From Natronorubrum halophilum (GTDB lineage Archaea; Halobacteriota; Halobacteria; Halobacteriales; Natrialbaceae), in the NCBI RefSeq assembly GCF_003670115.1, contig NZ_QQTY01000002.1, forward strand, positions 1,054,001-1,118,000: a stretch of DNA of 64,000 nt, in the 5' to 3' direction. Below are positions 8,140 through 15,711 of this stretch, piece by piece. Positions within the stretch are counted from its first letter, which is position 1. Each line of letters starts with the position of its first letter. Below the pieces are notes generated by a model that was not told the origin of the DNA, ran no database searches, and saw nothing but the letters and a program-made list of their open reading frames with translations. The translations under genes and the position numbers were made by a program.

Positions 8140-8673
8140 TCTGGTCGAACACCTCTGGACGAGAATCCGTTCGATACGAAATAGTTACACGCCGACACAC
8201 AAGTGAATACGGTCATATGTGGATCCTCTACACGGGACTCATAACTAGATGACGTTGAAGTATAGACCCGATTTCCATGGCGTGAGAATCGATGCGAACA
8301 TGTTCGTAGGTATAAATAGGCCTATAGTAGATGCGGCCTGTACTGGACGGTATTCGTGAGCAGTTAGCAATCAACTCGAACGACACGTTTGGCCGGGGAC
8401 CCGTCCGACAACTGTGTTGGTGTTTGTGAATAACTCGGTCAGTTTAAGTCACGTCACAGACACGTTTGCGACGGTATCCAGTCGCCGATGGAAACGCAAC
8501 ACCACGGTATCCTCGAGAGGAGCCCCACACGCACGGCTGTTCGACGGTGATCTCAGGACGATTCGGCTCACGCTCGCCGACGGCGGTATCAGGTTCGACG
8601 GCGCACGGGATATCGAGCGTGCGGTACAGGCGGAGACGACGGCGCTGCTCGTTCTGGCGGGCGAGGCGACTGC
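8140..8673. other. 534-bp intergenic control region of the oxidoreductase operon
   Basis: The region separates the upstream HTH-10 regulator gene from the Fe-S/NrfD operon, which is on the same strand. It contains a minus-strand TATA element and two short perfect palindromes (listed separately) about 150-180 nt before the Fe-S gene start, implying a leader of about 150 nt. Short ORFs on the plus strand at 8414-8747 have no coding character. Confidence 0.5.
8295..8325 (-). promoter_or_regulatory. TATA box flanked by two palindromes (candidate operator)
   Basis: On the minus strand a TATA element CCTATTTATACC (8311-8322) is followed 5 nt later by the perfect 12-bp palindrome CGAACATGTTCG (8295-8306). 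It overlaps a second perfect palindrome ATAGGCCTAT (8316-8325) on its upstream side. The 12-bp palindrome would lie between the TATA box and the start of transcription, a typical position for an archaeal repressor or regulator site. It presumably controls the Fe-S/NrfD operon starting at 8139. Confidence 0.55.
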
Positions 8674-9348
8674 TCAACCCGTCGCGAGTTGATCCTCGAG
8701 CGAGTCGTTGGCACCGATCCCCGGGAGATCGCCGACGAACCGTTTGATGATCGCCTCCTCGGCCCGGTGGAGCGTCTCGCTGCAGGTCGATTTCGCGATG
8801 CCCAACTCTCCCGCGAGCTCCGTCAGCGAACAGCGTCGCGGCGTGTCGTAGTAGCCCTCCTCGACGGCGGCGACGACGACCTCGAGCTGTCGCTCCGAGA
8901 GGAGCTGACTCTCGTGGAGTCGCTCGCGAACGTGTTCGATCCGATACTGAAGACCGAACTGCTCGAGTTGCTCGGCGAGCCTGGCGAGACGGTCTCGAGA
9001 GCCGGTGACCTCGACCGTCGCCTCGCCGTCGATGATCTCGACGGGAAGCTCGATCGGCATTCCCGACTCTCGGGAGGAGAACAACAACAGCGGTTCGGTC
9101 GTCTCGAAGTGAACCGTCGCCTCGTCGTCGCTCCACTGGGCCAGCGTGAGTTCGGTGATCTGTGGATGGTCCTCCATATCCTCGACGGCGTTGCCGGCGT
9201 CCGGGCCGGCGATCCGGACGAGGGCGAATCCGGTCTCGGATCCGGGGACCGCCGCCAGTACCCGAAAGGTCGCCGTCGGATACGCCGTCGAGAGCTGTTG
9301 AATCCAGACCTGTTCGGGCATCGTGATTGTGAGTGTTGCCTGAGCCAT
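8674..9348 (-). CDS. HTH-10 (Bat/DmsR-like) transcriptional regulator
   Basis: A 224-residue protein. The C-terminal part (about 150-210) carries LSERQLEVVVAAVEEGYYDTPRRCSLTELAGELGIAKST split over a helix-turn-helix, the signature of the HTH_10 family founded by the bacterio-opsin activator Bat. The N-terminal 150 residues resemble the sensory half of small family members, with no PAS or GAF domain I can identify. In Halobacterium the related DmsR activates the DMSO-reductase operon beside it. Here the gene lies directly upstream of and co-oriented with an Fe-S/NrfD operon, so local control is likely. Its own promoter has overlapping inverted repeats. Confidence 0.88.
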   Translation of the reverse strand: MAQATLTITMPEQVWIQQLSTAYPTATFRVLAAVPGSETGFALVRIAGPDAGNAVEDMEDHPQITELTLAQWSDDEATVHFETTEPLLLFSSRESGMPIELPVEIIDGEATVEVTGSRDRLARLAEQLEQFGLQYRIEHVRERLHESQLLSERQLEVVVAAVEEGYYDTPRRCSLTELAGELGIAKSTCSETLHRAEEAIIKRFVGDLPGIGANDSLEDQLATG

Positions 9349-9386
9349 GCGAACGTGTTCCGTTCGATACTAGACGCCGTCCCGTA

Positions 9387-9420
9387 GAATATATTCACGC
9401 CGGTTCCCAACCGGTGGGAA
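9387..9420 (-). promoter_or_regulatory. promoter of the HTH-10 regulator with overlapping inverted repeats
   Basis: A TATA element GAATATATTC lies at 9387-9396, about 43 nt before the ATG at 9348. Immediately upstream are two overlapping inverted repeats: CCGGTT-CCC-AACCGG (9400-9414) and TTCCCA-ACCGG-TGGGAA (9404-9420). The position just upstream of TATA matches that of activator sites (UAS) for Bat-type regulators, suggesting autoregulation. Confidence 0.5.
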
Positions 9421-9580
9421 TGTCGCCCCATCGAACCCGCCATCGAACGGGTTCGATCGAACGCCCGCCCCACCGCGGCCCGAACGTCAACGGTGGCGAT
9501 CGGTCCGCCGAAACCGTTCTCGCCCACCGCGGCCGACACTGTCTGGAAATCACTTCGAGAAACAGCCACAGCCGACGGTC

Positions 9581-10495
9581 TCAGCGATCGCTCTCGAACG
9601 CCTCGAGAAGCAGTTCCGTCAGTCGTTCCGGCCGTTCGTGTTGGACCCAGTGGCTCGTCTCCGGCAGTAACTCGAGGCGGCTGTTCTCACAGTACTGGTC
9701 GGCGTCGATCGCCAGTTCGGTCGTCAGCGCGAAGTCGTCCGTTCCCCAGACGATCAGCGTCGGGGCGTCGATCCGCTCTCGAGGCAGCGAGGGCGGATAC
9801 CGTCCCGCCGCCCGGTACCAGTTGAGCATCGCCGTGAGCGCGCCGTCTCGACGCCAGGCGCGGCGATACCGGTCGAACGCCGCGTCGGTGAACGTTCCCG
9901 GTGCGGCGGTCTCCCGGAGCGCTCGCTCGAGCAGGGCGAAGTTTCCGGCCCGGCAGGCGAGTTCGGGGAGCCACGGTAGCTGGTAGCAAAAGGCGTACCA
10001 GCTTCGCCGAAGTTGTTCGGGATTCGAGAGCAGGTGGTGGCGATAGACCACCGGATGCGGGGCGTTGACGATCGCGAGTCGGTCGACCGCTTCGGGGCGT
10101 CGAAGCGCGAGGTCCCAGGCGACTGCACCGCCCCAGTCGTGGCCGACGACGCGGGCGCTGTCGCGCCCTTCGCTCGCGATCAACTCGACGATATCCTGCG
10201 AGCACTCGGAGGTTCGGTACGGCCGCACTCCCGACGGTTTCTCGCTCAGGTTGTACCCGCGCTGGTCGGGAACGAGCACCCGATAGCCGGCGTCGACGAG
10301 CGGTTCGATCTGGCGTCGCCAGCCGTACCAGAACTCAGGAAAGCCGTGGAGCAAGACGACCAGCGGATCGGATCGCTCGCCGGCCGCGACGACGTGCAAC
10401 TCGACCCCGTTGACGGTTCGAACGGTCGACTCCGCCTCGACCGACGAGAGGAGGGTTGCACCCGTCTCGTAGCGCTCCGTCGAAATAGCGGCCAT
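9581..10495 (-). CDS. alpha/beta hydrolase, epoxide hydrolase/dehalogenase-like
   Basis: A 304-residue alpha/beta-hydrolase-fold protein. The oxyanion motif HGFPE is at 50-54. The nucleophile elbow VGHDWGG has Asp120 in place of Ser, as in soluble epoxide hydrolases and haloalkane/haloacetate dehalogenases. WGTDDF near 251-256 supplies the acid and SHWVQHE with His282 the base. The cap region carries RSWYAFCYQLPWLPE, typical of epoxide-hydrolase-like members. It is probably cytoplasmic, with no signal peptide and an unknown substrate. It stands alone, with no obvious operon partner. Confidence 0.88.
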   Translation of the reverse strand: MAAISTERYETGATLLSSVEAESTVRTVNGVELHVVAAGERSDPLVVLLHGFPEFWYGWRRQIEPLVDAGYRVLVPDQRGYNLSEKPSGVRPYRTSECSQDIVELIASEGRDSARVVGHDWGGAVAWDLALRRPEAVDRLAIVNAPHPVVYRHHLLSNPEQLRRSWYAFCYQLPWLPELACRAGNFALLERALRETAAPGTFTDAAFDRYRRAWRRDGALTAMLNWYRAAGRYPPSLPRERIDAPTLIVWGTDDFALTTELAIDADQYCENSRLELLPETSHWVQHERPERLTELLLEAFESDR

Positions 10496-10869
10496 ACGTA
10501 CGCTGACAACGCGATCAGTGAAATCCGTTCGGGAGCGGACGTGAAACGATAGGGCTGGTGGCCCTCAAAGCGATCCCAACCCCCCAAACGCGGGCAGCTT
10601 ACGATGTCGTTTCGAGTCCGAACGGCCGTCCATTTACTCCGGGCGGACTCCGTTGAAACCTCGAGGAGTTACAAGCGTAGCCGATAGTATAACTGGACGC
10701 TGACTCCGCCGAAGTCCCAGTCGCTCCGATTCGTCGCCGGGTCATTTCAGCTAGCGCGCCGTGCCGCGGCTCGCTACTCCTCGACGAACTCATCGAGGTA
10801 TCCCGTGTTTGGAGCACTATCAACCTCACTGAACTTCCCGCGCCGTCGACGCATCAGGCTTCGTCCGGG
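10496..10869. other. 374-bp intergenic region, no supported gene
   Basis: It lies between the MOSC gene and the alpha/beta hydrolase gene, both on the minus strand. A 26-codon ORF (10774-10854, minus) begins shortly after and in frame with the MOSC stop, but it is too short to call. A 76-codon minus ORF (10599-10829) has no coding bias. I see nothing else. Confidence 0.4.
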
Positions 10870-11361
10870 TTATTCGAGCGGCTCGATGGCGTCTCCGAGG
10901 CGAATTATCCCCTCTTCAAGAATGTCCGCTCGGAGCCCACCTCGGTGAGTGAGTGCCTGCAATACGCCGTCTTGAGTGATGCGCTGAAGGTGGTTACACG
11001 GTTCACACAGTCGGTCTCCTCGACAGATGGCGTCACCGACTCGAAATCGTTGTCCGACGAGATGATTGAGTGCGACATCACGGGTTTCAATATTCCGTCG
11101 GTGTTCTCCCGGTGCAAGTTCGATTCCCGCTTCACGTTCGATTGCTGTCACAGCCTCCTGCTCGATCAACGTGAGGTCGTATCCATCACGGCGTTCCTCG
11201 TCTGACTCCCACTCGACGAAAGTCCCCGTCTCGATCCCGCTAAAGTAGCGATCACCTCGGAGCCCCTTCCCGGCGACCGCTTCGACGTCGGTTTGTTCTT
11301 CCATCTCCGCTTCGGCTTCAGGTGCGATAACAATTCGTTCGACGGTGCCACTACCAGTCAT
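10870..11361 (-). CDS. MOSC domain-containing protein
   Basis: A 163-residue protein. GKGLRGDRYFSG near residues 30-41, the LTLIE segment, HRRNIETRD near 85-93, and the cysteine-bearing LCEPCNHLQ followed by HRGGLRADIL are the conserved blocks of the MOSC domain. This beta-barrel is related to the C-terminal domain of molybdenum cofactor sulfurase and binds sulfur or reduces amidoximes. The start at 11361 is supported by a TATA box 26 nt upstream (leaderless). Codons such as ATA, ATT and AAA are more frequent than in its neighbours. A Mo-related role is possible, but no partner lies adjacent. Confidence 0.9.
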   Translation of the reverse strand: MTGSGTVERIVIAPEAEAEMEEQTDVEAVAGKGLRGDRYFSGIETGTFVEWESDEERRDGYDLTLIEQEAVTAIEREAGIELAPGEHRRNIETRDVALNHLVGQRFRVGDAICRGDRLCEPCNHLQRITQDGVLQALTHRGGLRADILEEGIIRLGDAIEPLE

Positions 11362-11371
11362 GCGGGCTATG

Positions 11372-11392
11372 CTGTCTGACAGAAATATAAAC
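11372..11392 (-). promoter_or_regulatory. promoter of the MOSC gene with small inverted repeat
   Basis: The minus strand carries GTTTATATTT (11383-11392), centred about 26 nt before the ATG at 11361. An inverted repeat CTGTC-T-GACAG (11372-11382) sits directly between TATA and the predicted start, where a repressor could block initiation. Confidence 0.5.
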
Positions 11393-11582
11393 GCTCGGAT
11401 GCAAGTATTGCTGGTTAAGTAACTCAACGGCGTGTCCGCACGCCCACCAAATAGCTGTTTCAGCGTGAGAGTGTCGGACTAACAGGATTTCAACAGAGCC
11501 TACGGGCGGTAATCGTCGCGACGGGTATCCGGCGGGCCGTTCTGCGGTTTACAATGCGCCGTGAAGTCGACGGTCTCCCGCC

Positions 11583-11708
11583 TCACGTCCAGACGCGAAG
11601 GCAGTCGCTCGAGCAAAAGTGCAGATCGATACGCTCCGTCGGGTCGTTCTCGACGTGAGTCGTGAGCGTGTACGCGACCTCTGCCGACGCACAGTTATCG
11701 CAGTTCAT
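11583..11708 (-). CDS. 41-residue haloarchaeal zinc-finger protein
   Basis: A short minus-strand ORF that reads MNCDNCASAEVAYTLTTHVE, continues to LHFCSSDCLRVW and ends in Thr. Two cysteine pairs (Cys3/Cys6 and Cys33/Cys37) about 27 residues apart form a C2C2 treble-clef-like zinc finger, as in many small zinc-finger proteins of haloarchaea. The CxxC plus FCS-x-x-C pattern with a trailing hydrophobic helix is strongly protein-like and its codons end mostly in G or C. Function unknown; proteins of this class are suspected adaptor or regulatory factors. It lies between the TFB gene and the MOSC gene. Confidence 0.72.
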   Translation of the reverse strand: MNCDNCASAEVAYTLTTHVENDPTERIDLHFCSSDCLRVWT

Positions 11709-11840
11709 GCGAGACGAATCACGGGAGATGATATTCAGTATGTCGTGATTATCAGCTTCGACGTACCGGTTAGTCGCGAACTAACTTCAGTAAGACGGTA
11801 TTGCAGGCGGGCGAGAACCGGTACCGGGAAAGCCGACGGC

Positions 11841-12824
11841 TCAGGCCGGGGCGTTCTCTTCGGCCTCGAGCAACTCGTGATACCGGTTGCGGATGGTGAC
11901 CTCGGAGATGCTGGCGACCTCGCTGACGTCGTTCTGGGTGACCTTCTCGTTGGTCAACAGGGCGGCGGCGTACACCGAGGCGGCGGCGAGGCCGACCGGC
12001 GACTTACCGCTGTGGATCCCCTGTTCTTTCGCCGTCGAGAGCAGCGTTCGAGCCCGGCGTTCGGTTTCATCCGAAAGTTCGAGATCGCTGGCGAACCGCG
12101 GCACGTAGCTCTCCGGATCGGCCGGCTGGACCTCGAGGCCGAGTTCCCGGATCACGTAGCGATACGTCCGGGCGACTTCGTCCTTCTCGACGCGGCTGAC
12201 GGCCGAAATTTCGTCGAGGCTGCGCGGCGTGCCGGCCTGACGGGCGGACGCGTACAGCGAGGCCGTCGCGACGCCCTCGATCGATCGCCCGGGGAGGAGA
12301 TCCTCCTCGAGCGCGCGGCGATAGATCACGCTGGCGGTCTCACGGACGTTCTCCGGGAGACCGAGCGCGCTGGCCATTCGGTCGATTTCGCCGAGGGCCT
12401 GCTTGAGGTTGCGCTCCTTGGAGTCGCGGGTGCGAAAGCGCTCGTTCCAGGTGCGCAGCCGTTGCATCTTCTGGCGCTGACGGGTCGAGAGGGATTTCCC
12501 GTAGGCGTCTTTGTTCTGCCAGCCGATGTTCGTCGACAGGCCCTGGTCGTGCATCATGTTCGTCGTCGGCGCCCCGACGCGGGATTTCTCGTCCTTTTCG
12601 GCGGAGTCGAACGCTCGCCACTCCGGCCCGCGGTCGATCTCACTCTCGTCGACGACGAGACCACAGTCCGCACAGACGGTTTCAGCGTGTTCGGTGTCGG
12701 AGATGAGCTGTCCGGCACATTCCGGACACTGCTCTCGGGCTTGCTCGTCCGCTTGCCCGAGTGACTCGTCTGACTCGTGCTGGCGTCGCTTGCCGCTCTG
12801 GGTTCGGATCGTGGTATCAGGCAT
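11841..12824 (-). CDS. tfb: transcription initiation factor IIB (TFB)
   Basis: A 327-residue archaeal TFB. The N-terminal zinc ribbon has Cys33/Cys36 and Cys51/Cys54, followed by the B-finger/linker (DRGPEWRAFDS) and two cyclin-like repeats with ATASLYASARQAGTPRSLDE and GLAAASVYAAALLTN signatures. The C-terminal HTH (TQNDVSEVASISEVTIRNRY) contacts the BRE. It bridges TBP, promoter DNA and RNA polymerase. Haloarchaea carry several TFB paralogues with partly different promoter preferences, so which one this is cannot be decided here. A TTGTG-N6-CACAA inverted repeat overlaps its start codon (12824-12839). Confidence 0.96.
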   Translation of the reverse strand: MPDTTIRTQSGKRRQHESDESLGQADEQAREQCPECAGQLISDTEHAETVCADCGLVVDESEIDRGPEWRAFDSAEKDEKSRVGAPTTNMMHDQGLSTNIGWQNKDAYGKSLSTRQRQKMQRLRTWNERFRTRDSKERNLKQALGEIDRMASALGLPENVRETASVIYRRALEEDLLPGRSIEGVATASLYASARQAGTPRSLDEISAVSRVEKDEVARTYRYVIRELGLEVQPADPESYVPRFASDLELSDETERRARTLLSTAKEQGIHSGKSPVGLAAASVYAAALLTNEKVTQNDVSEVASISEVTIRNRYHELLEAEENAPA

Positions 12825-12839
12825 TGTGTTGAATCACAA
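12824..12839. repeat. inverted repeat at the TFB start codon
   Basis: TTGTG (12824-12828) and CACAA (12835-12839) with a 6-nt loop overlap the ATG of the TFB gene. It could be an operator or a 5' hairpin. The arms are only 5 bp, so chance occurrence is possible. Confidence 0.3.
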
Positions 12840-13063
12840 CGATCGCTTGAAAACGTACTGTCGTGGATCATTCCCTGGTATCGCAGTCACTTAAATTCTT
12901 CGATAGTATTGCGAGATGAACGCGCGACTGCCGTACAACGTCCGCGCTCGAGCGTCACGCCGCCCCGATCGAACGTCGCGGGACGGATCGAATTACGGAT
13001 CGCGGGACCGCGGCGTGTACGCGTATCGAAACCCTTACTCCCCGCTGGCAAGTGCGAGCAAGC

Positions 13064-13342
13064 ATGAGCGACGACGCCGTCAGTCCCGAGGAGGTCCGCC
13101 ACGTCGCGGAGCTGGCTCGCGTCGATCTCGCGGACGACGAGGTCGACCGGTTCACGCGACAGTTCGCGGACATCCTCGAGTACTTCGAGACGTTAGACGA
13201 GGTGCCGGAGGTCGACCGCGAGGCCGACCTGACGAACGTGATGCGACCGGACGAGGGACGCGACTCGCTCGAGCGCGACGAAGCGCTCGAGAACGCACCG
13301 GAGACCGAGGACGGCTACTTCAAGGGGCCGAACGTTTCCTGA
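13064..13342 (+). CDS. gatC: Asp-tRNA(Asn)/Glu-tRNA(Gln) amidotransferase subunit C
   Basis: A 92-residue GatC. VSPEEVRHVAELARVDLADDEVD forms the conserved helical start; ADILEYFETLDEVPEVD and the C-terminal DGYFKGPNV match GatC chaperone subunits, which wrap around GatA and stabilise the complex. The stop (TGA at 13340-13342) is two bases before the gatA start. Start at ATG 13064; a TATA-like CCCTTACTC about 30 nt upstream suggests a near-leaderless message. Confidence 0.93.
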   Translation: MSDDAVSPEEVRHVAELARVDLADDEVDRFTRQFADILEYFETLDEVPEVDREADLTNVMRPDEGRDSLERDEALENAPETEDGYFKGPNVS

Positions 13343-13344
13343 TC

Positions 13345-14652
13345 ATGTCGAACGATATTTTCATTACCGAAACGACGATCGAAGGCGGAGACGACGGCTC
13401 GCTCGCGGGCACGACCGTCGCCGTCAAGGACAACATTTCGACCGAAGGCGTTCGGACGACCTGCGGCTCGCGGATGCTCGAGGAGTACGTCCCGCCCTAC
13501 GACGCGACGGTCGTCTCCCGTCTCAAGGAGGCCGGAGCGACCATCGTCGGCAAGTCGAACATGGACGAGTTCGGCATGGGGACGACGACCGAAACCTCGT
13601 TCTTCGGCCCGACGGACAACCCCGCTGCACCGGGTCACGTCCCCGGCGGCTCCTCCGGCGGCTCCGCCGCCGCTGTCGCCGCGGGCGAGGCCGACGTCGC
13701 ACTCGGCTCGGACACGGGCGGGTCGATCCGCTGTCCGGCCGCCTTCTGTGGCGTCGTCGGGATCAAGCCCAGCTACGGGCTGGTGTCGCGCTACGGACTG
13801 GTCGCCTACGGCAACAGTCTCGAGCAGATCGGTCCCTTCGCGAACACCGTCGAGGACGCCGCATCCCTGCTCGATGTGATCGCCGGTCCCGACGAGCACG
13901 ACGCGACCACCCGCGAACCGCCCTACGACGAGGGTGCCGACTGGTCGGATTCCGACGGTGAGATCGACGGAACGTACGCCGACGCCGCCACCGGCGACGT
14001 CGACGGCCTCTCGATCGGCGTCCCCACGGAACTGCTCGAGGGGGCCGACGAGGGCGTCGTCGAGACGTTCTGGGACGCCATCGCCGACCTCGAGGACCAG
14101 GGTGCGGAGTACCACGAAGTCTCCCTGCCCTCGGTCGAGCACGCCGTCGAGGCCTACTACGTGATCGCGATGTCGGAAGCGTCCTCGAACCTCGCGCGGT
14201 TCGACGGCGTCCGCTACGGTCACTCGGCCGACGCCGACGGGAACTGGAACGAGACCTTCGCACGGACTCGCAAGGAAGGGTTCGGCGACGAGGTCAAGCG
14301 TCGTATCCTGCTCGGAACCTACGCCCTCTCGGCCGGCTACCACGACAAGTACTACAAGAAGGCCCAGGACGCCCGAGCGTGGGTCAAACAGGACTTCGAC
14401 GACGCGCTTTCGGAGGCGGACGTCCTCGCCTCGCCGACGATGCCGGTGCCGCCGTTCGAACTCGGCGAGAGCCTCGACGACCCGCTCCAGATGTACCTCG
14501 CCGACGCGAACACCGTCCCCGTGAACCTCGCCGATCTTCCGGCTATCTCGGTGCCCGCCGGCGAGACCGACGGCCTCCCGGTCGGACTCCAGTTCGTCGG
14601 CCCGGCGTTCGGCGAACGGCGACTGATCCGCGCCGCAAGCGCACTCGAGTGA
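13345..14652 (+). CDS. gatA: Asp-tRNA(Asn)/Glu-tRNA(Gln) amidotransferase subunit A
   Basis: A 435-residue amidase-signature enzyme that releases ammonia from glutamine for transamidation of mischarged Asp-tRNA(Asn) or Glu-tRNA(Gln). Catalytic elements are visible: Lys28 in TVAVKDNIS, the Gly/Ser-rich GGSSGGSAAAVAAG near 100-113, and GSDTGGSIRCPAAFCG near 120-135 with the nucleophilic Ser. Length is normal for the family. gatB is not in this window; haloarchaea often keep it apart from gatCA. The gene directly follows gatC and the two are evidently co-transcribed. Confidence 0.96.
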   Translation: MSNDIFITETTIEGGDDGSLAGTTVAVKDNISTEGVRTTCGSRMLEEYVPPYDATVVSRLKEAGATIVGKSNMDEFGMGTTTETSFFGPTDNPAAPGHVPGGSSGGSAAAVAAGEADVALGSDTGGSIRCPAAFCGVVGIKPSYGLVSRYGLVAYGNSLEQIGPFANTVEDAASLLDVIAGPDEHDATTREPPYDEGADWSDSDGEIDGTYADAATGDVDGLSIGVPTELLEGADEGVVETFWDAIADLEDQGAEYHEVSLPSVEHAVEAYYVIAMSEASSNLARFDGVRYGHSADADGNWNETFARTRKEGFGDEVKRRILLGTYALSAGYHDKYYKKAQDARAWVKQDFDDALSEADVLASPTMPVPPFELGESLDDPLQMYLADANTVPVNLADLPAISVPAGETDGLPVGLQFVGPAFGERRLIRAASALE

Positions 14653-14685
14653 CGCTGTTCGCGGCGTGCAGTTCGGTGAAAGATA

Positions 14686-14696
14686 CTTATATATAC
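14686..14696 (+). promoter_or_regulatory. TATA box for the hypothetical gene at 14747
   Basis: CTTATATATAC is a strong TATA element about 55 nt before the ATG at 14747. It predicts a leader of roughly 30 nt and separates this gene from the gatCA operon. Confidence 0.55.
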
Positions 14697-14746
14697 TAAT
14701 TTGTCTAACAGTAATCGTACCGAACCAGTTGCTCGGTGACCGCCCA

Positions 14747-15160
14747 ATGAAAATCACGGAAGATCAACAGGTCGAATTTGACGAATTCTCCCGAGCATGT
14801 GACCTCGTCGAGGGGTACTTCGACGAGACGATCGACGACGTCGCACTCCACGCCTCGGTCTCTCGACGCCAGCTCGTCGCCGTGCTCGCTCGAGCACAGC
14901 TCTCCGGACGGCAACTGGCGATCGACGGCCTCACAGAGCAGGGTGACGTCGTCTACCAGTCTAACGACGAAACGCTCCTCTGGCTCGATGGCGGGTTCTG
15001 GACGGATATGCGCGGTCGCCACCACCTCGCGCCCGACGAAGGACGGGCCGCACGCGAAGTCCATCGGCGACTCATCGAGGCGATCGATGGCGATGTGTCC
15101 TACTACAATCACGAACGCGATCCGTTCGTCCTCATCGAACGGTTCGAGCCATACGAGTAG
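14747..15160 (+). CDS. conserved-looking hypothetical protein, possibly DNA-binding
   Basis: A 137-residue acidic cytoplasmic protein I do not recognise. Residues 15-55 (FDETIDDVALHASVSRRQLVAVLARAQL) could form a helix-turn-helix-like three-helix unit. The C-terminal half has LLWLDGGFWTDMRGRHHLAP and ends VSYYNHERDPFVLIERFEPYE. There are no cysteines forming metal sites and no membrane segment. Its strong independent promoter suggests a single-gene transcript. The DNA-binding idea is tentative. Confidence 0.7.
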   Translation: MKITEDQQVEFDEFSRACDLVEGYFDETIDDVALHASVSRRQLVAVLARAQLSGRQLAIDGLTEQGDVVYQSNDETLLWLDGGFWTDMRGRHHLAPDEGRAAREVHRRLIEAIDGDVSYYNHERDPFVLIERFEPYE

Positions 15161-15288
15161 CCCTCGTTCTACCGTTTTGATTCCGGCGCAGCCGTCGCTC
15201 TACTGACAACCGCCGAGAACGCGCTGATCGCCACTCGACCTCGAGAAGCGGGAGAATCCCTCGAGTCGGCCGCAATCGCCGGGTGGAA

Positions 15289-15648
15289 CTACTCTTCGTA
15301 CGCGAGGTTCATGATCCACTGCGAGAAGGCGTCGTTGTTGGCGTCGACTTCCTCCTCGCCGATAAACGGCGAGAGCATGTCGCCGGCCATCAGGAGGGTG
15401 AAATCGAGATCGCGAGCCGTCGGCGTGATGTGGTAGGTGTTGTGGCCGTCGTACACCGTTTCCTCGCGATCGACCAGTTCCTTCTCGACGAGCGACTCGA
15501 CGATCCGGCTCCCTTTGCGCGAGGAGACATCGAGTTCCTTCCAAAAATCGCTCTGGTGAATACCACCGCTCTGGCGAACGAGTTCGAGTCCGGCCCGCTC
15601 GTCCTCGGAGAGTTCGGCTTCGATCGCGGAAACGCTCACGGTGACCAC
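15289..15648 (-). CDS. winged-helix (MarR/TrmB-like) transcriptional regulator
   Basis: A 119-residue protein starting with GTG. LSEDERAGLELVRQSGGIHQSDFWKELDVSSRKGSRIVESLVEKELVDREETVYDG is split over three helices and a wing, a typical winged-helix DNA-binding domain. The C-terminal tail (FTLLMAGDMLSPFIGEEEVDANNDAF) may dimerise. No ligand domain is seen. It stands alone between a plus-strand hypothetical gene and the NRDE gene. Its target is unknown. A GGCGAGGTGG stretch precedes the GTG and could be a ribosome-binding site. Confidence 0.82.
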   Translation of the reverse strand: MVTVSVSAIEAELSEDERAGLELVRQSGGIHQSDFWKELDVSSRKGSRIVESLVEKELVDREETVYDGHNTYHITPTARDLDFTLLMAGDMLSPFIGEEEVDANNDAFSQWIMNLAYEE

Positions 15649-15711
15649 CTCGCCGTACTCGTCGCTACAGGCAGGAGTGCGTCCATGTGCGTATGAGATG
15701 GATCGAGGCGC

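Noticed and set aside
10774-10854. 26-codon ORF just after and in frame with the MOSC stop
   Set aside because: The end (NTGYLDEFVEE) looks protein-like and could be a small gene or readthrough tail, but the length is too short and no ribosome-binding site or promoter is clear.
11619-12764. 381-codon plus-strand ORF opposite the TFB gene
   Set aside because: Antisense shadow of TFB, whose zinc ribbon and cyclin repeats are unambiguous.
12916-14652. Longer version of gatA starting at 12916
   Set aside because: The extra N-terminal part overlaps gatC in another frame and is Arg/Gly-rich; GatA similarity begins at 13345.
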